45,498 nt of DNA from IMG/VR virus record IMGVR_UViG_3300043467_000777, positions 1-45,498 of that record; one strand, 5' to 3'. Position numbers and translations under genes: made by a program. This DNA is from a virus. Positions 16,883 to 26,800 of the stretch are shown piece after piece. How positions within the stretch are numbered: position 1 is the stretch's first letter; each line of letters opens with the position of its first letter. The notes beneath the pieces are model-generated. The model was not told the DNA's origin. It searched no databases and saw only the letters and a program-made list of their open reading frames with translations.

Positions 16883-19717
16883 ATGTTAGGATTTTCACCT
16901 TTAAGTTCATCCCCGCTGGGCACACCCGCACCTGGCTCCCCAATAGGTACTGGCGTTGGCAAAATATCAGGGCCTTTGTTGGCTCCTAATTTAGAGCGAA
17001 GCGGTACAGACTTCAGTGTTGATACAGATTTATTATACTTAAATGTCAACGATCAACGTGTAGGTTTTGGCACAGATGTACCAGATGCAACATTGGCTGT
17101 TGACAATTTTGTTGCAACAAGTTTAATAATAGATGATGTAGGCAATATTGGTGATCTACAATATGTAGGATCTGGACTCAATGAAATAAAAAGTTTCTTT
17201 GGCAACATCAATATATTGCCTTCCGGCGCTGATCCAGTGATCTTTGCCACTGCTTTAGGTAGTGAAAATGTAGTGTTTGATGAAAACATTATTCGCAGTG
17301 AAGACAGCAACAGTTCAATAGAATTCTATGTAGACCCTAGTAGAAAGGTCAATGTCAACAGCAACATGTTTGTAGACGGTGGACTACATGCTACTGGCAA
17401 TGTGACATTTGACGGCAGCATTACCCTGGGCAATACCGATGCTGACAGCATTGCATTCAATGCAGATGTCAATACCAGCATAATTCCAGATTCTAATTTA
17501 ACTTATCAATTAGGCAGTGCCTCAAAGAAATGGGGAGACATATATTTCTATCTATGGAACGGTGATGTACTCAATGCCAGCGCACTGGTATCAGGCGGAG
17601 TAGGATTCGGCACTAGACAACAAAACATATGGTATGTGGCGAAAAACGGACTAGATACCAATGTAGGTGATCATCCAAACGGAGCATTTTTTACAATAGG
17701 CGAAGCCATCAATCATGCTGTGGCCGGTGATACTATTTTTATCTATCCCGGTACATACGAAGAAGCAGTACCGTTAACTGTGCCAGCAGGAGTCACTATC
17801 AAAGGTGCTGACTTACGCAACACTATTGTCAAACCAGACAGCAACACCGCAGAAGATATTTTCTTGCTCAATGGTGAATGTACCATTGAAGACATCACCA
17901 TAATGGATTTTCATTTTGATGCTTTGAACAACAAAGGTTATGCATTTCGTTTCGCCCCCAACATGACGGTGACCACTCGCAGTCCGTATGTACGCAATGT
18001 CAGCGTGATTACTTCTGGCACTGTGACCAGTGTCAATGATCCTCGAGGCTTTGACACCGGCGATGCTGGACGTGGAGCATACATTGACGGCAGTGTGGTT
18101 AACGCAGCCAGCAAAGAAGCATCATTACTGTTTCACTCAATAACATTCATCACTCCGGGCATACCTTGTATACTGGCCACAAATGGAGTACGTATTGAGT
18201 GGTTAAACAGTTTTATATATTTTGCTTCTATTGGTCTACAGGCAGTGTCGGGTGCTACAGGATTTGCCAACAATGGCAAAACGCGACTTAGAGTAAACGG
18301 CATGAGTGCAGCCACTGTGACTGCCGGAGATACTATTATTCTAAGAGACAACGGCAGTACCATAGTTTCAGCAACAATTGCCAGTATTGTATATGACATG
18401 CCCACAGCATACATTGAAATCAATGGCAAAGTTGAAGGTTGGGAAACCAGTGCACCACCGCCCGACAGTGCAGTGCAGCAAGATATTGAGTTTAGTGGTG
18501 GCGAAACTGCTGTGCATATTGTCACTGCAGACTTTAGTGATTTTGGCGCAGAGATTCGATCAATCGGATCAGCCAACGTTTATGGCAATATAGGTGCCTT
18601 GGCCAACGGCGTTGGCACGCTGATGTATTTGATCAGTCATAATTTTGGATATATTGGCACAGGCAAATTCAGCAACAATGATCCTCGTGACGCAGTGCAA
18701 GCCAATGAAATTGTAACGATCAATGACGGAAGAATTTATTATCAAAGTCAAGATCACAAAGGAGATTTACGTGTTGGAGAAATAATGACTGTGGAAAGTT
18801 CTACAGGTAATATTTTCTTGAACTTTACTTTTGCAGAATTTACCGCAGGCAGTAGTTTAATTTTTTCATCCGGTGGAACTACTACTATTATAGATGCTAC
18901 ACAGGTTCAAACCGGAGTGTTACGATTTATAAACACTGGCATAAACAATATAGAAACCGGCGGCACGGTGGGTCAACGATCCATAAATCTAACACCAGGA
19001 ATCAACAGAGGCATTGAGATAAGTCATTACACTGCTGTAGAATTGCCCAAAGGCACTGATGTAAACTTAACAATGAGCACACTGGGAGAAATTAGATTCA
19101 ATACGGCATACAATGATATTGAAGGATTCAGCAGTCAAGGCAAAAATAATTTATATAGTATTTGGGATAAAGATCGCACAACTTATATTTTACCAGAAAC
19201 TTCTCCAGGCGCCAACAACAATGTGTTGCAATTCTATGCAAACAACACTTTGCAATCTTGGATCAACACTACCGGGCTTTACAGCAACAGACTAACAGTA
19301 AGTCAATTGACCATAGATGGCAATACCATTGTGAGTAATGAAAGCAATAGCGACATAGAATTAATTGCCAATGCGTTTGGTGTGGTTGATATATCTAATT
19401 TTCAAATCTATGACAACAAAATCGAAGTCGACACAGTCAATACCAATTTGAATTTTATTACCAACAATGGCACTGGATATTTAAAATTTGGCGGAGGCGG
19501 CACAAGAATACCCACAGGGAATTCAGTCAATCGCCCGTTGATAGTTGAAACTGGAATGATTAGATACAATGAAACAACCCCCGAAGTAGAAGTGTATACT
19601 GGCGATCCTTTGTTAGGAACCAATGGTTGGATTCCGTCAGCGGGCGTTACTGGCATCACAGTAACTGCAGAAATCATGGAGGAATTCACCACTATTTGGG
19701 GAATGACCTTAGGATAA
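16883..19717 (+). CDS. Long tail fiber with pectate-lyase-like beta-helix (paralogue A1)
   Basis: The 944-residue protein begins with a Pro/Gly-rich N-terminus and a beta region (DFSVDTDLLYLNVNDQRVGF, near 40-60). A right-handed beta-helix domain starts near residue 249 (NIWYVAKNGLDTNVGD, then DTIFIYPGTYEE, VPAGVTIKGADLRNTIV), the pattern of DUF1565/pectate-lyase-like folds. It continues through FAPNMTVTTRSPYVRNV to about 605. The C-terminal third has two fiber modules, including a GEIRFN-type segment and a last one with GMIRYNETTPEVEVYTGD. Such folds bind or cut polysaccharides; I see no clear catalytic set. It is paralogous to the gene at 19742 along nearly its whole length. There is no ribosome-binding site, and a late-promoter motif ends four bases upstream. 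Confidence 0.85.
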   Translation: MLGFSPLSSSPLGTPAPGSPIGTGVGKISGPLLAPNLERSGTDFSVDTDLLYLNVNDQRVGFGTDVPDATLAVDNFVATSLIIDDVGNIGDLQYVGSGLNEIKSFFGNINILPSGADPVIFATALGSENVVFDENIIRSEDSNSSIEFYVDPSRKVNVNSNMFVDGGLHATGNVTFDGSITLGNTDADSIAFNADVNTSIIPDSNLTYQLGSASKKWGDIYFYLWNGDVLNASALVSGGVGFGTRQQNIWYVAKNGLDTNVGDHPNGAFFTIGEAINHAVAGDTIFIYPGTYEEAVPLTVPAGVTIKGADLRNTIVKPDSNTAEDIFLLNGECTIEDITIMDFHFDALNNKGYAFRFAPNMTVTTRSPYVRNVSVITSGTVTSVNDPRGFDTGDAGRGAYIDGSVVNAASKEASLLFHSITFITPGIPCILATNGVRIEWLNSFIYFASIGLQAVSGATGFANNGKTRLRVNGMSAATVTAGDTIILRDNGSTIVSATIASIVYDMPTAYIEINGKVEGWETSAPPPDSAVQQDIEFSGGETAVHIVTADFSDFGAEIRSIGSANVYGNIGALANGVGTLMYLISHNFGYIGTGKFSNNDPRDAVQANEIVTINDGRIYYQSQDHKGDLRVGEIMTVESSTGNIFLNFTFAEFTAGSSLIFSSGGTTTIIDATQVQTGVLRFINTGINNIETGGTVGQRSINLTPGINRGIEISHYTAVELPKGTDVNLTMSTLGEIRFNTAYNDIEGFSSQGKNNLYSIWDKDRTTYILPETSPGANNNVLQFYANNTLQSWINTTGLYSNRLTVSQLTIDGNTIVSNESNSDIELIANAFGVVDISNFQIYDNKIEVDTVNTNLNFITNNGTGYLKFGGGGTRIPTGNSVNRPLIVETGMIRYNETTPEVEVYTGDPLLGTNGWIPSAGVTGITVTAEIMEEFTTIWGMTLG

Positions 19718-19720
19718 ATA
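19713..19720 (+). promoter_or_regulatory. Late promoter-like GATAAATA
   Basis: Overlaps the stop codon of the previous fiber gene. Predicted start near 19726, with a leader of about 16 bases before the ATG at 19742. Confidence 0.5.
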
Positions 19721-19741
19721 TTGCATAATGGATAAAAGAAC

Positions 19742-22700
19742 ATGGCTGTAGGACAAATTACCGGTGAAATGCTACAAAACAATCTCGTAAGAGATGGTAT
19801 TAATCTAGCATTTGAAACAGATCTATTATTTTTAGATGTGATCAACGGGCGAGTTGGTGTCAAAACCAGCAGTCCTAGCCATCCTTTGCAAGTAGTGGGC
19901 ACTGCTAGAACACAAAATGTCGATGTGTCTAATTCTGTTACAGTAGGCACATTTACACTCAGCGGCAACACTCTGGCCAGCACATCAGACAGTATTTTCT
20001 TTAATCTTGCTGGCGCTGGCGCAGCAGTCTATAACAGTAGATTATTGGTTGATGATTTTGAAATAACTGACAACGAACTGCGAATTACCGCCACAAATAA
20101 AGATTTAGAAATTCGCCCCAACGGCACTGGCAGTTTAAAAGTATTCGGCGATACAGAAGTGTTTGGAAATTTACATGCCACCGGCACTATCACCGCTGAC
20201 GGAAATTTACAACTGGGTGATGCCAACACAGATAATATTACCTTTGTAGGTGAAGTTAACAGTAACATCATTCCTGATGCCGATAATCTTTATGATTTAG
20301 GCAGCGCCAGTCGACGTTGGACCAATATCTATGCAGATGTATTAAATGCCAACACTGTGACGTCTGGCAGTATCATTGTAGACGGCATTGATGTAGTGAC
20401 GCCACAAGGCAACATTTGGTATGTCAGTATTGGAGGCGATGACAGCAAATCTGGCAGTCACCAAAACGACACATTCCGCACTGTTGAAAAAGCATTAACT
20501 GTGGCTACCAGCGGTGATACTGTGTTTATCTATCCCGGTATCTACGATGAATTGTTACCGTTGACAGTGCCAGTGGGTGTAACTGTAAAAGGCATGGGCA
20601 TACGCTCAGTGACTATTCGTCCAGACACTGCCAGTACAGATAAAGATGTATTTTTACTCAACGGTGAAACCACTATTGAAGACGTCACTATCAGCGGATA
20701 TCAATACAACAGTGGCGCCAACACTGGGCATGCGTTTCGCTTTGCCCCCAACATGACTGTGACAACTCGCAGTCCTTATATTCGCAACATCACAGTTATC
20801 ACTGCAGGAACAGTTACTAGCGGCACAGATCCTCGAGGTTATCTAGCAGGTGATGCAGGTCGCGGTGCATACATCGATGGTTCAGTGGTCAATGCTGCCA
20901 GCAAAGAAGCAAGTATGTTGTTTCACAGTGCAACATTTATCTGCCCTGGTGTTGACGTTATCACAATGACCAATGGTGTGCGTGTTGAGTGGTTAAATTC
21001 ATTTACGTATTTTGCAGCAAAAAGCATATACGGTATTTCGGGTAGTGCTGGATTTGCTGGTAATGGCAAAACAATTTTACGTATCCCCACTGTGACCGGA
21101 ACATGGAATGTAGGCAACACTATCAGTTACTATGACACAGACGGCGTCACAGTATTGGCCAGCGGTGTAATTGAAAGCATCAGCGGAAATTATTATACTA
21201 TAGATGGCAAATCTGTAGGTTTTGAAACTGTTACTGATCGTGTGGGCAAAGCAATCAGCGTCAGTGGCAACGCACAGCAAAGCACAGCACAGTTTAAATT
21301 TGGCACTGCTAGTTTCTTGTTTGATGGCGTAGGAGATTCTGTTGGTTCAGCCACCAGTACTGATTTTGAATTTGGTACCGGGGATTTCTGTGTAGAATTT
21401 TTTGTTAGAAGACTTAGAACTGGTGTGATAGAACAGTTGTTTGATCAACGAAATGTAGAACCAGAAGTAACACCTACAGTCTACATCGATGCAGCAGATA
21501 AGTTGATCTTCTATACCAACGGGGCAGTGAGAATAACTGGCACTACCAGTATGGTCACTGGCACATGGTATCATGTGGCAGTGTCTAGAGTAAGTGGCAA
21601 CACTAGATTGTTTTTGAACGGCACCCAAGAAAGCAGTACCTATGTGGACAGTAACACTTATTTGTCAAGACCTGTAAAATTTGGTGCTAGAAATTTTGAC
21701 AACAACTTGGGATTTCAAGGATACATCGACGAAGTAAGAATCTCCAAAGGACAAGGACGATACACCACAACGTTTACTCCAACAACAACTCAATTCGAAG
21801 GTGACAATACCACAGTATTGTTGTTGCATGCCGACGGCCCCAACACCAGCACAACAATTATAGATGACGGTATCACTCTGCAAGATGTACGAACCAGTGC
21901 AGGCGGCACATCAAACTTAATTGAAACAGTGGATTATAGTGATTTTGGAGCAGAAGTTCGATCTATTGCCAGTGCATCGGTATATGGTGAATACGGAGCA
22001 TATGCTGATGGGCTAGGCGTGTTGATGTACATGATTGGACACAATTTTGCCTACATGGGAGTTGAACAACTGGTCAATAATGATCCAGCAGATGTAATTC
22101 AGGCAAACGAAGTGGTCACTATCAATGACGGTGTTGTTCACTACACCAGTGTTGATCATCAAGGTGATTTCCGTGTTGGAGATTTTTTCAAAGTAGATCA
22201 GCAGAATGGCACTATCACATTCAGCAGTGTGGCCACCAGTATCACTAGCCCAGACGGACTGACATTTACCAACGGCGTTAATACAACAATTATTAATTCG
22301 TCTGAAGTAATCACTGGTAACTTACGCATTGCTGGCAACACTATCAATGCTACGGGGGTGAATCAAAATATTGAATTGATCCCCAGTGGCACTGGTGTTG
22401 TTAAAATTAACAGCACACAGAGTTTACAAATACCAGTGGGAGCATCTGGTCAACGACCAACAGCAGCCACAGGACAAATTCGTTACAATACCGATCTAGG
22501 TAGATTTGAAGGATACAATGGCAGTGTTTGGTATCAATTAGGCGGTATCAGTGACGTTGATCAAAACACTTACATTTTACCTGAATCATCTGTCAACGCC
22601 AATGACAACATCATGACATTTGTAGCAGGAGGTGTCAATGTGGCCACGTTGACTTCTACGACATTCACAGTGAATCAAGTAGATGTTGACAATTTGAGAT

Positions 22701-23083
22701 TCAGTGGCAATGCAATTTCTGCTACCAACAGTGACGGCGACATAGTGTTCTTGCCCAACGGCATAGGTGCTGTGGTCATGGACAATTTGAGGTTCAGCGG
22801 CAACACCATTACCAATAGTCAACCGAATGCTGTTACAGAAATAAATGTCACAGGCGACGGATATATAAGAATTCCGGGAACCAACGGAATGGTATTGCCC
22901 AGTGGCGGATCTGCCACTAGACCCAGTTCAGTTGAAGTAGGGCTAATGAGATATAATACAGATCTACAATATGTAGAAATTTGGGACGGTCTATCCTGGG
23001 TCAGTACAGCCGGTGCAGCCGCAGGTATCACTGCAGCCACTGCTCAAGATATTGCCGTAGCGGGCGCATTAATGTTAGGATAA
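19742..23083 (+). CDS. Long tail fiber with beta-helix and inserted LamG-like domain (paralogue A2)
   Basis: The 1113-residue protein follows the same plan as its neighbour at 16883. It has an N-terminal FETDLLFLDVINGRVGVKTS segment, a beta-helix from about residue 222 (NIWYVSIGGDDSKSG, DTVFIYPGIYDE, FAPNMTVTTRSPYIRNI), and C-terminal fiber modules with GQIRYNTDLGRFEGYNGSVW and GLMRYNTDLQYVEIWDGLSW. The main difference is an insertion at about 510-696 with a concanavalin/LamG-like jellyroll signature (FLFDGVGDSV, FEFGTGDFCVEFFVR, GTWYHVAVSRVSGNTRLFLNG, FQGYIDEVRISKG). Such domains bind carbohydrates. Duplication followed by domain gain would change the receptor range. Only a weak AAAGAAC ribosome site is seen. 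Confidence 0.85.
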   Translation: MAVGQITGEMLQNNLVRDGINLAFETDLLFLDVINGRVGVKTSSPSHPLQVVGTARTQNVDVSNSVTVGTFTLSGNTLASTSDSIFFNLAGAGAAVYNSRLLVDDFEITDNELRITATNKDLEIRPNGTGSLKVFGDTEVFGNLHATGTITADGNLQLGDANTDNITFVGEVNSNIIPDADNLYDLGSASRRWTNIYADVLNANTVTSGSIIVDGIDVVTPQGNIWYVSIGGDDSKSGSHQNDTFRTVEKALTVATSGDTVFIYPGIYDELLPLTVPVGVTVKGMGIRSVTIRPDTASTDKDVFLLNGETTIEDVTISGYQYNSGANTGHAFRFAPNMTVTTRSPYIRNITVITAGTVTSGTDPRGYLAGDAGRGAYIDGSVVNAASKEASMLFHSATFICPGVDVITMTNGVRVEWLNSFTYFAAKSIYGISGSAGFAGNGKTILRIPTVTGTWNVGNTISYYDTDGVTVLASGVIESISGNYYTIDGKSVGFETVTDRVGKAISVSGNAQQSTAQFKFGTASFLFDGVGDSVGSATSTDFEFGTGDFCVEFFVRRLRTGVIEQLFDQRNVEPEVTPTVYIDAADKLIFYTNGAVRITGTTSMVTGTWYHVAVSRVSGNTRLFLNGTQESSTYVDSNTYLSRPVKFGARNFDNNLGFQGYIDEVRISKGQGRYTTTFTPTTTQFEGDNTTVLLLHADGPNTSTTIIDDGITLQDVRTSAGGTSNLIETVDYSDFGAEVRSIASASVYGEYGAYADGLGVLMYMIGHNFAYMGVEQLVNNDPADVIQANEVVTINDGVVHYTSVDHQGDFRVGDFFKVDQQNGTITFSSVATSITSPDGLTFTNGVNTTIINSSEVITGNLRIAGNTINATGVNQNIELIPSGTGVVKINSTQSLQIPVGASGQRPTAATGQIRYNTDLGRFEGYNGSVWYQLGGISDVDQNTYILPESSVNANDNIMTFVAGGVNVATLTSTTFTVNQVDVDNLRFSGNAISATNSDGDIVFLPNGIGAVVMDNLRFSGNTITNSQPNAVTEINVTGDGYIRIPGTNGMVLPSGGSATRPSSVEVGLMRYNTDLQYVEIWDGLSWVSTAGAAAGITAATAQDIAVAGALMLG

Positions 23084-23086
23084 TAA

Positions 23087-23416
23087 ATGGCAACCTTTTT
23101 TAGAACACAAGTGGTAAAAAATATTGGAACTACTCCAATTGACGTAATAGGAACTGTGGACAACAATAGATTCACAGTGGTCGGATGTAACTTGGCCAAC
23201 ATCGTTGACGAGGATGTGATAGTGGATGTGTTTGTAGTAGACAGTGGCAGCACAGCGGCATACTACATTAAACAATTGATCATCCCACCCTACACATCAG
23301 CCAAAGTAATTACCAACGGAGAAAAATTGATTTTAGACACCAATCATTTTTTAAGAGTAGTCAGTGATACTGCGGCCGGTATTGATGCAGTCATTAGTTA
23401 TGTAGAAATAGTATAA
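23087..23416 (+). CDS. Small beta-sandwich-like fiber-associated protein (copy 2)
   Basis: The 109-residue protein has the same element order as those at 13877 and 34434: an N-terminal strand pair (DVIGTVDNNRFTVVGCNLAN), a central hydrophobic patch (KQLIIPPYTSAKVI), an edge (GEKLILDTNHFLRVV) and a final strand (AVISYVEIV). It follows the paralogous fiber pair with a three-base gap. Function unknown; an adaptor, cap or assembly factor for fibers is inferred from its recurring position. Confidence 0.7.
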   Translation: MATFFRTQVVKNIGTTPIDVIGTVDNNRFTVVGCNLANIVDEDVIVDVFVVDSGSTAAYYIKQLIIPPYTSAKVITNGEKLILDTNHFLRVVSDTAAGIDAVISYVEIV

Positions 23417-23426
23417 GGAACAAATT

Positions 23427-23789
23427 ATGAGCAATTACTTTTTTGGCAGATCAGCAGACGATCTTTTAGGCGGTGCCCCTAGATATTTCTATGGAATAAA
23501 ACGTTCAGACGACGGTGAAGTTACATTTACTAGAGTAAATCAACTCAGCAGAGACGACAGTTTAAATATCAATGAACCAGGCGACATTGCGGAAAATTTT
23601 GAAGATTTTGAAATTGGAAGTGATTTTTTTGAAGGTCGTGATGTCAATCACAACATTGTTTTTGACAACTTATTGTATGAACAATATCGCTGGGATAATC
23701 GCAGCATATACTATTACATCGACACGGATGGTCAACTTGTAGCAAGAATAAATACAAAATACGACTATCCTAGCGGAATACAATCATAA
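23427..23789 (+). CDS. Acidic aromatic-rich small protein, unknown
   Basis: I do not recognise this 120-residue protein. It starts MSNYFFGRSADDLLGG and is rich in Asp, Glu, Asn, Tyr and Phe, with a pattern of short strands (EQYRWDNRSIYYYIDTDGQL near the end). It has an AAGGAAC site, and its last codons contain a possible late promoter for the giant fiber gene that follows. A structural role is inferred from position between fiber genes. Confidence 0.7.
   Translation: MSNYFFGRSADDLLGGAPRYFYGIKRSDDGEVTFTRVNQLSRDDSLNINEPGDIAENFEDFEIGSDFFEGRDVNHNIVFDNLLYEQYRWDNRSIYYYIDTDGQLVARINTKYDYPSGIQS
23747..23754 (+). promoter_or_regulatory. Possible late promoter AATAAATA inside a coding region
   Basis: A late-type motif in the 3' end of the preceding gene. 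Predicted start near 23760, giving a leader of about 42 bases before 23802. It could be chance, but the other giant fiber genes each have such a motif. Confidence 0.35.
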
Positions 23790-23801
23790 AAGAGAAAAAA
23801 C

Positions 23802-26800
23802 ATGGCTGATTTTAAAATTGGTAAGATTCGATTTACATGGCGCGGAAATTGGGCTTCGGTCTATGACTACGTCAAAGACGACATAGTAAGATATGGTGCA
23901 AAAACCTATGTGTGTATGGTTACACACAGTAGCAGTGCTGATTTTTATACAGATCTAAACAACGTCGCCACTCGATGGAATGAGATGATAGATGGCTACG
24001 AGTGGACTGAAGATTGGACTGCAACCACATTTTATCAATTAAATGATTTAGTAAAATACAGTGGAATTATATACCGTTGCACAACCAATCACACTTCTAG
24101 CACTACATTAGAAACCAACATTGCCAACTGGACTGTACATTTCAGCGGAGATGATTGGAACAACGTATGGACAGCCACAACATTTTTCAATGTCAATGAT
24201 CTAGTGAGATGGGGCGGAATTGTTTACAGATGTAACACTGCTCATACGTCAGCAACCTATGCTGCTGATCTAAATCCAGCATTGGCGTTTTTGGGATTAG
24301 AAGCAGATCAAGCCAAATGGACTGTGGTTCACGACGGCGTAGAATGGAAAGGTGTGTATACCACCACTGTGAGATACAAAAAAGGTGACATTACTCGTTA
24401 CAATTCCAGCATTTGGTATTGCACAGCAGGACACGTCAGCCAATCAATAATAGATGAAACAAAATTTACTCTTTGGTTGCCCGGTCTAGGTTGGGAAGAT
24501 GCATGGAGCAGTGCTACCAGTTATACAGCAGGTGATGTTGTCAGTCATGGCGGATATGTCTATCGTGCCATTACCAATAACTCTGCACAGACACCTCCTG
24601 TATCACCTAGTGATTGGCAGATTGTAGTAGAAAGTTATAGAGATAGATCTGAGTGGACTGCTGGTCCTACTGCATATCTAGTTGGAGATATAGTTAGATG
24701 GGGCGGCACCACCTATGCAGCAGTAGCAGACAACATCGGCGTAGAACCGCCAAATGTTCAGTACTGGAATGCAATCGTAGTCACTGAACGATTCAGAGGC
24801 CCGTGGACTGTATACGACAGTTTAACTGCTCCCTACAATTATGTAGTAGGGGATGTTGTAAGTTTTAACAGCAGTGCATGGTTGTGTGTGCAGCGCCATC
24901 AGGCAGCCACTAACAACAGACCCGATGATGACCCACAAGGAAATTTTTGGCAACCCTTCATTCTAGGCCAATCTACTAATGTGTTAGAATCTATAGGCGA
25001 TATCAAAAGTTACGGAGTAACAGATGATGGCAGTACCATTGGGCCCAATCGTGTGCCTATTGGTGCCAATGCAACTGCGTTGAAAGTTGCAGGCAGTGTG
25101 TTGGAATGGGACTCTTTTAGACAATCACCCAAAGTTTACTATGTAAGTCCATTGGGCACTGATTCAGGAATAGCCGTTGGTGAAGCATTGTTCGGACAAG
25201 ATGAAGACAAACCATTTGCCAGCATAAGATATGCATGCCAATATATTCAAGCCAATCTTGCAACAAGAGCACCCGCAGCAATTTTTGTCAAATCTGGTGT
25301 GTATTTTGAAGTGTTGCCTATCAGTGTGCCAGCCACAGTGAGTATTATAGGTGATGAATTGAGAAACCCGACCATACGACCAGCACCTGGATATGTTACA
25401 TCTAACATGTTTCTCATGCGCAATGCAACTGGCCTACGTAACATGACTTTAGAAGGATTGACCGGTACCTTAAGTGCCGCCAATCAGTACCTTACACAGC
25501 GTCCCACAGCCGGCGCATATGTCAGTTTAGATCCTGGCACAGGACCTACTGACAGTTCCACTTGGATTACCACACGCAGTCCTTATATTCAAAACGTCAC
25601 TACATTTGGAACTGGTTGTACCGGTATGAAAGTAGACGGCAGTTTGCATAATGGTGGCAACAGATCAATCGTGGCCAATGATTTCACACAGGTGCTAAGT
25701 GACGGAATCGGTGCTTGGATCAAAGGTAGTGCCAGAGCAGAATTAGTTTCGGTGTTTACTTACTACAATCACATTGGATATTTGGCCGAAGACAATGGCA
25801 AAATCCGTGCTACCAACGGCAACAACTCATATGGTGACTATGGTGCTGTAGCAGAAGGTGTCAACGTCAACGAAATACCAAAAACTGCCTTGGTCGACAA
25901 TCGATCAACTGAAGCATCAGTTGGATTTGTGTTCACCGACGGCGCCCAAGTTTTAAGATATGAATACAGTAATGCAGGGTCCGATTATACCGCTGCTACT
26001 GCAACAATTACAGGTGCTGGATTAAATGCCGCAGCAACTCATGACGAATTTAGAGATGGTGCCATTTATCAAATTAGAGTAGCAGCACCTGGGGATTCTA
26101 GTCAACCAGGTGGCGGCGGCTATGTTGGCAATTCTGGCAATGCACAAACAGGTGATACAACTTCTATAACACTGAGTGCTACAGATGCCAACGACAGTGG
26201 TGTTTATGTTGGTATGCAGATTGTAATCACCAGCGGATTGGGAGTTGGTCAAATTGGCTATATTGACAGTTATGACAATGGCACTAAGATTGCACAAGTT
26301 TATAATCAAGCAACAGGTTCTGCAGGATGGAATCATGTAGTTCCAGGAACTGCAATTCAAGCAACATTAGACACCACTACTGCCTATAGCATAACTCCTC
26401 GTATAACATTGGCAGCACCGGCATTTACTCCAGTTACAGCCACAACACCTTCCGCTGCTGCATGGGTGGCTATGGCCTATGGCAACAGTAGATTTGTGTT
26501 GATTGCTACCGGAGCCACCTCTACAGCATATTCTACTAACGGAACAACTTGGTTAAATGGTGGCGCACTGCCGGCCAGCACCACATGGACTAACGTTACT
26601 GCTGGAGCAATATCTGGAACAACATATCATGTTGCTGTGGCCAGCGGCGGAACACAAGCAGCATATTCTACCAACGGCGGAACATCATGGAGTACTGCGT
26701 CTTTGACCACAAGTGCAACATGGACTGCTGTGGCTTACGGCAACAGTAGATTTGTTGCGGTCAGCAGTGGAGGCACAGCAACTAATATATCAACTAACGG

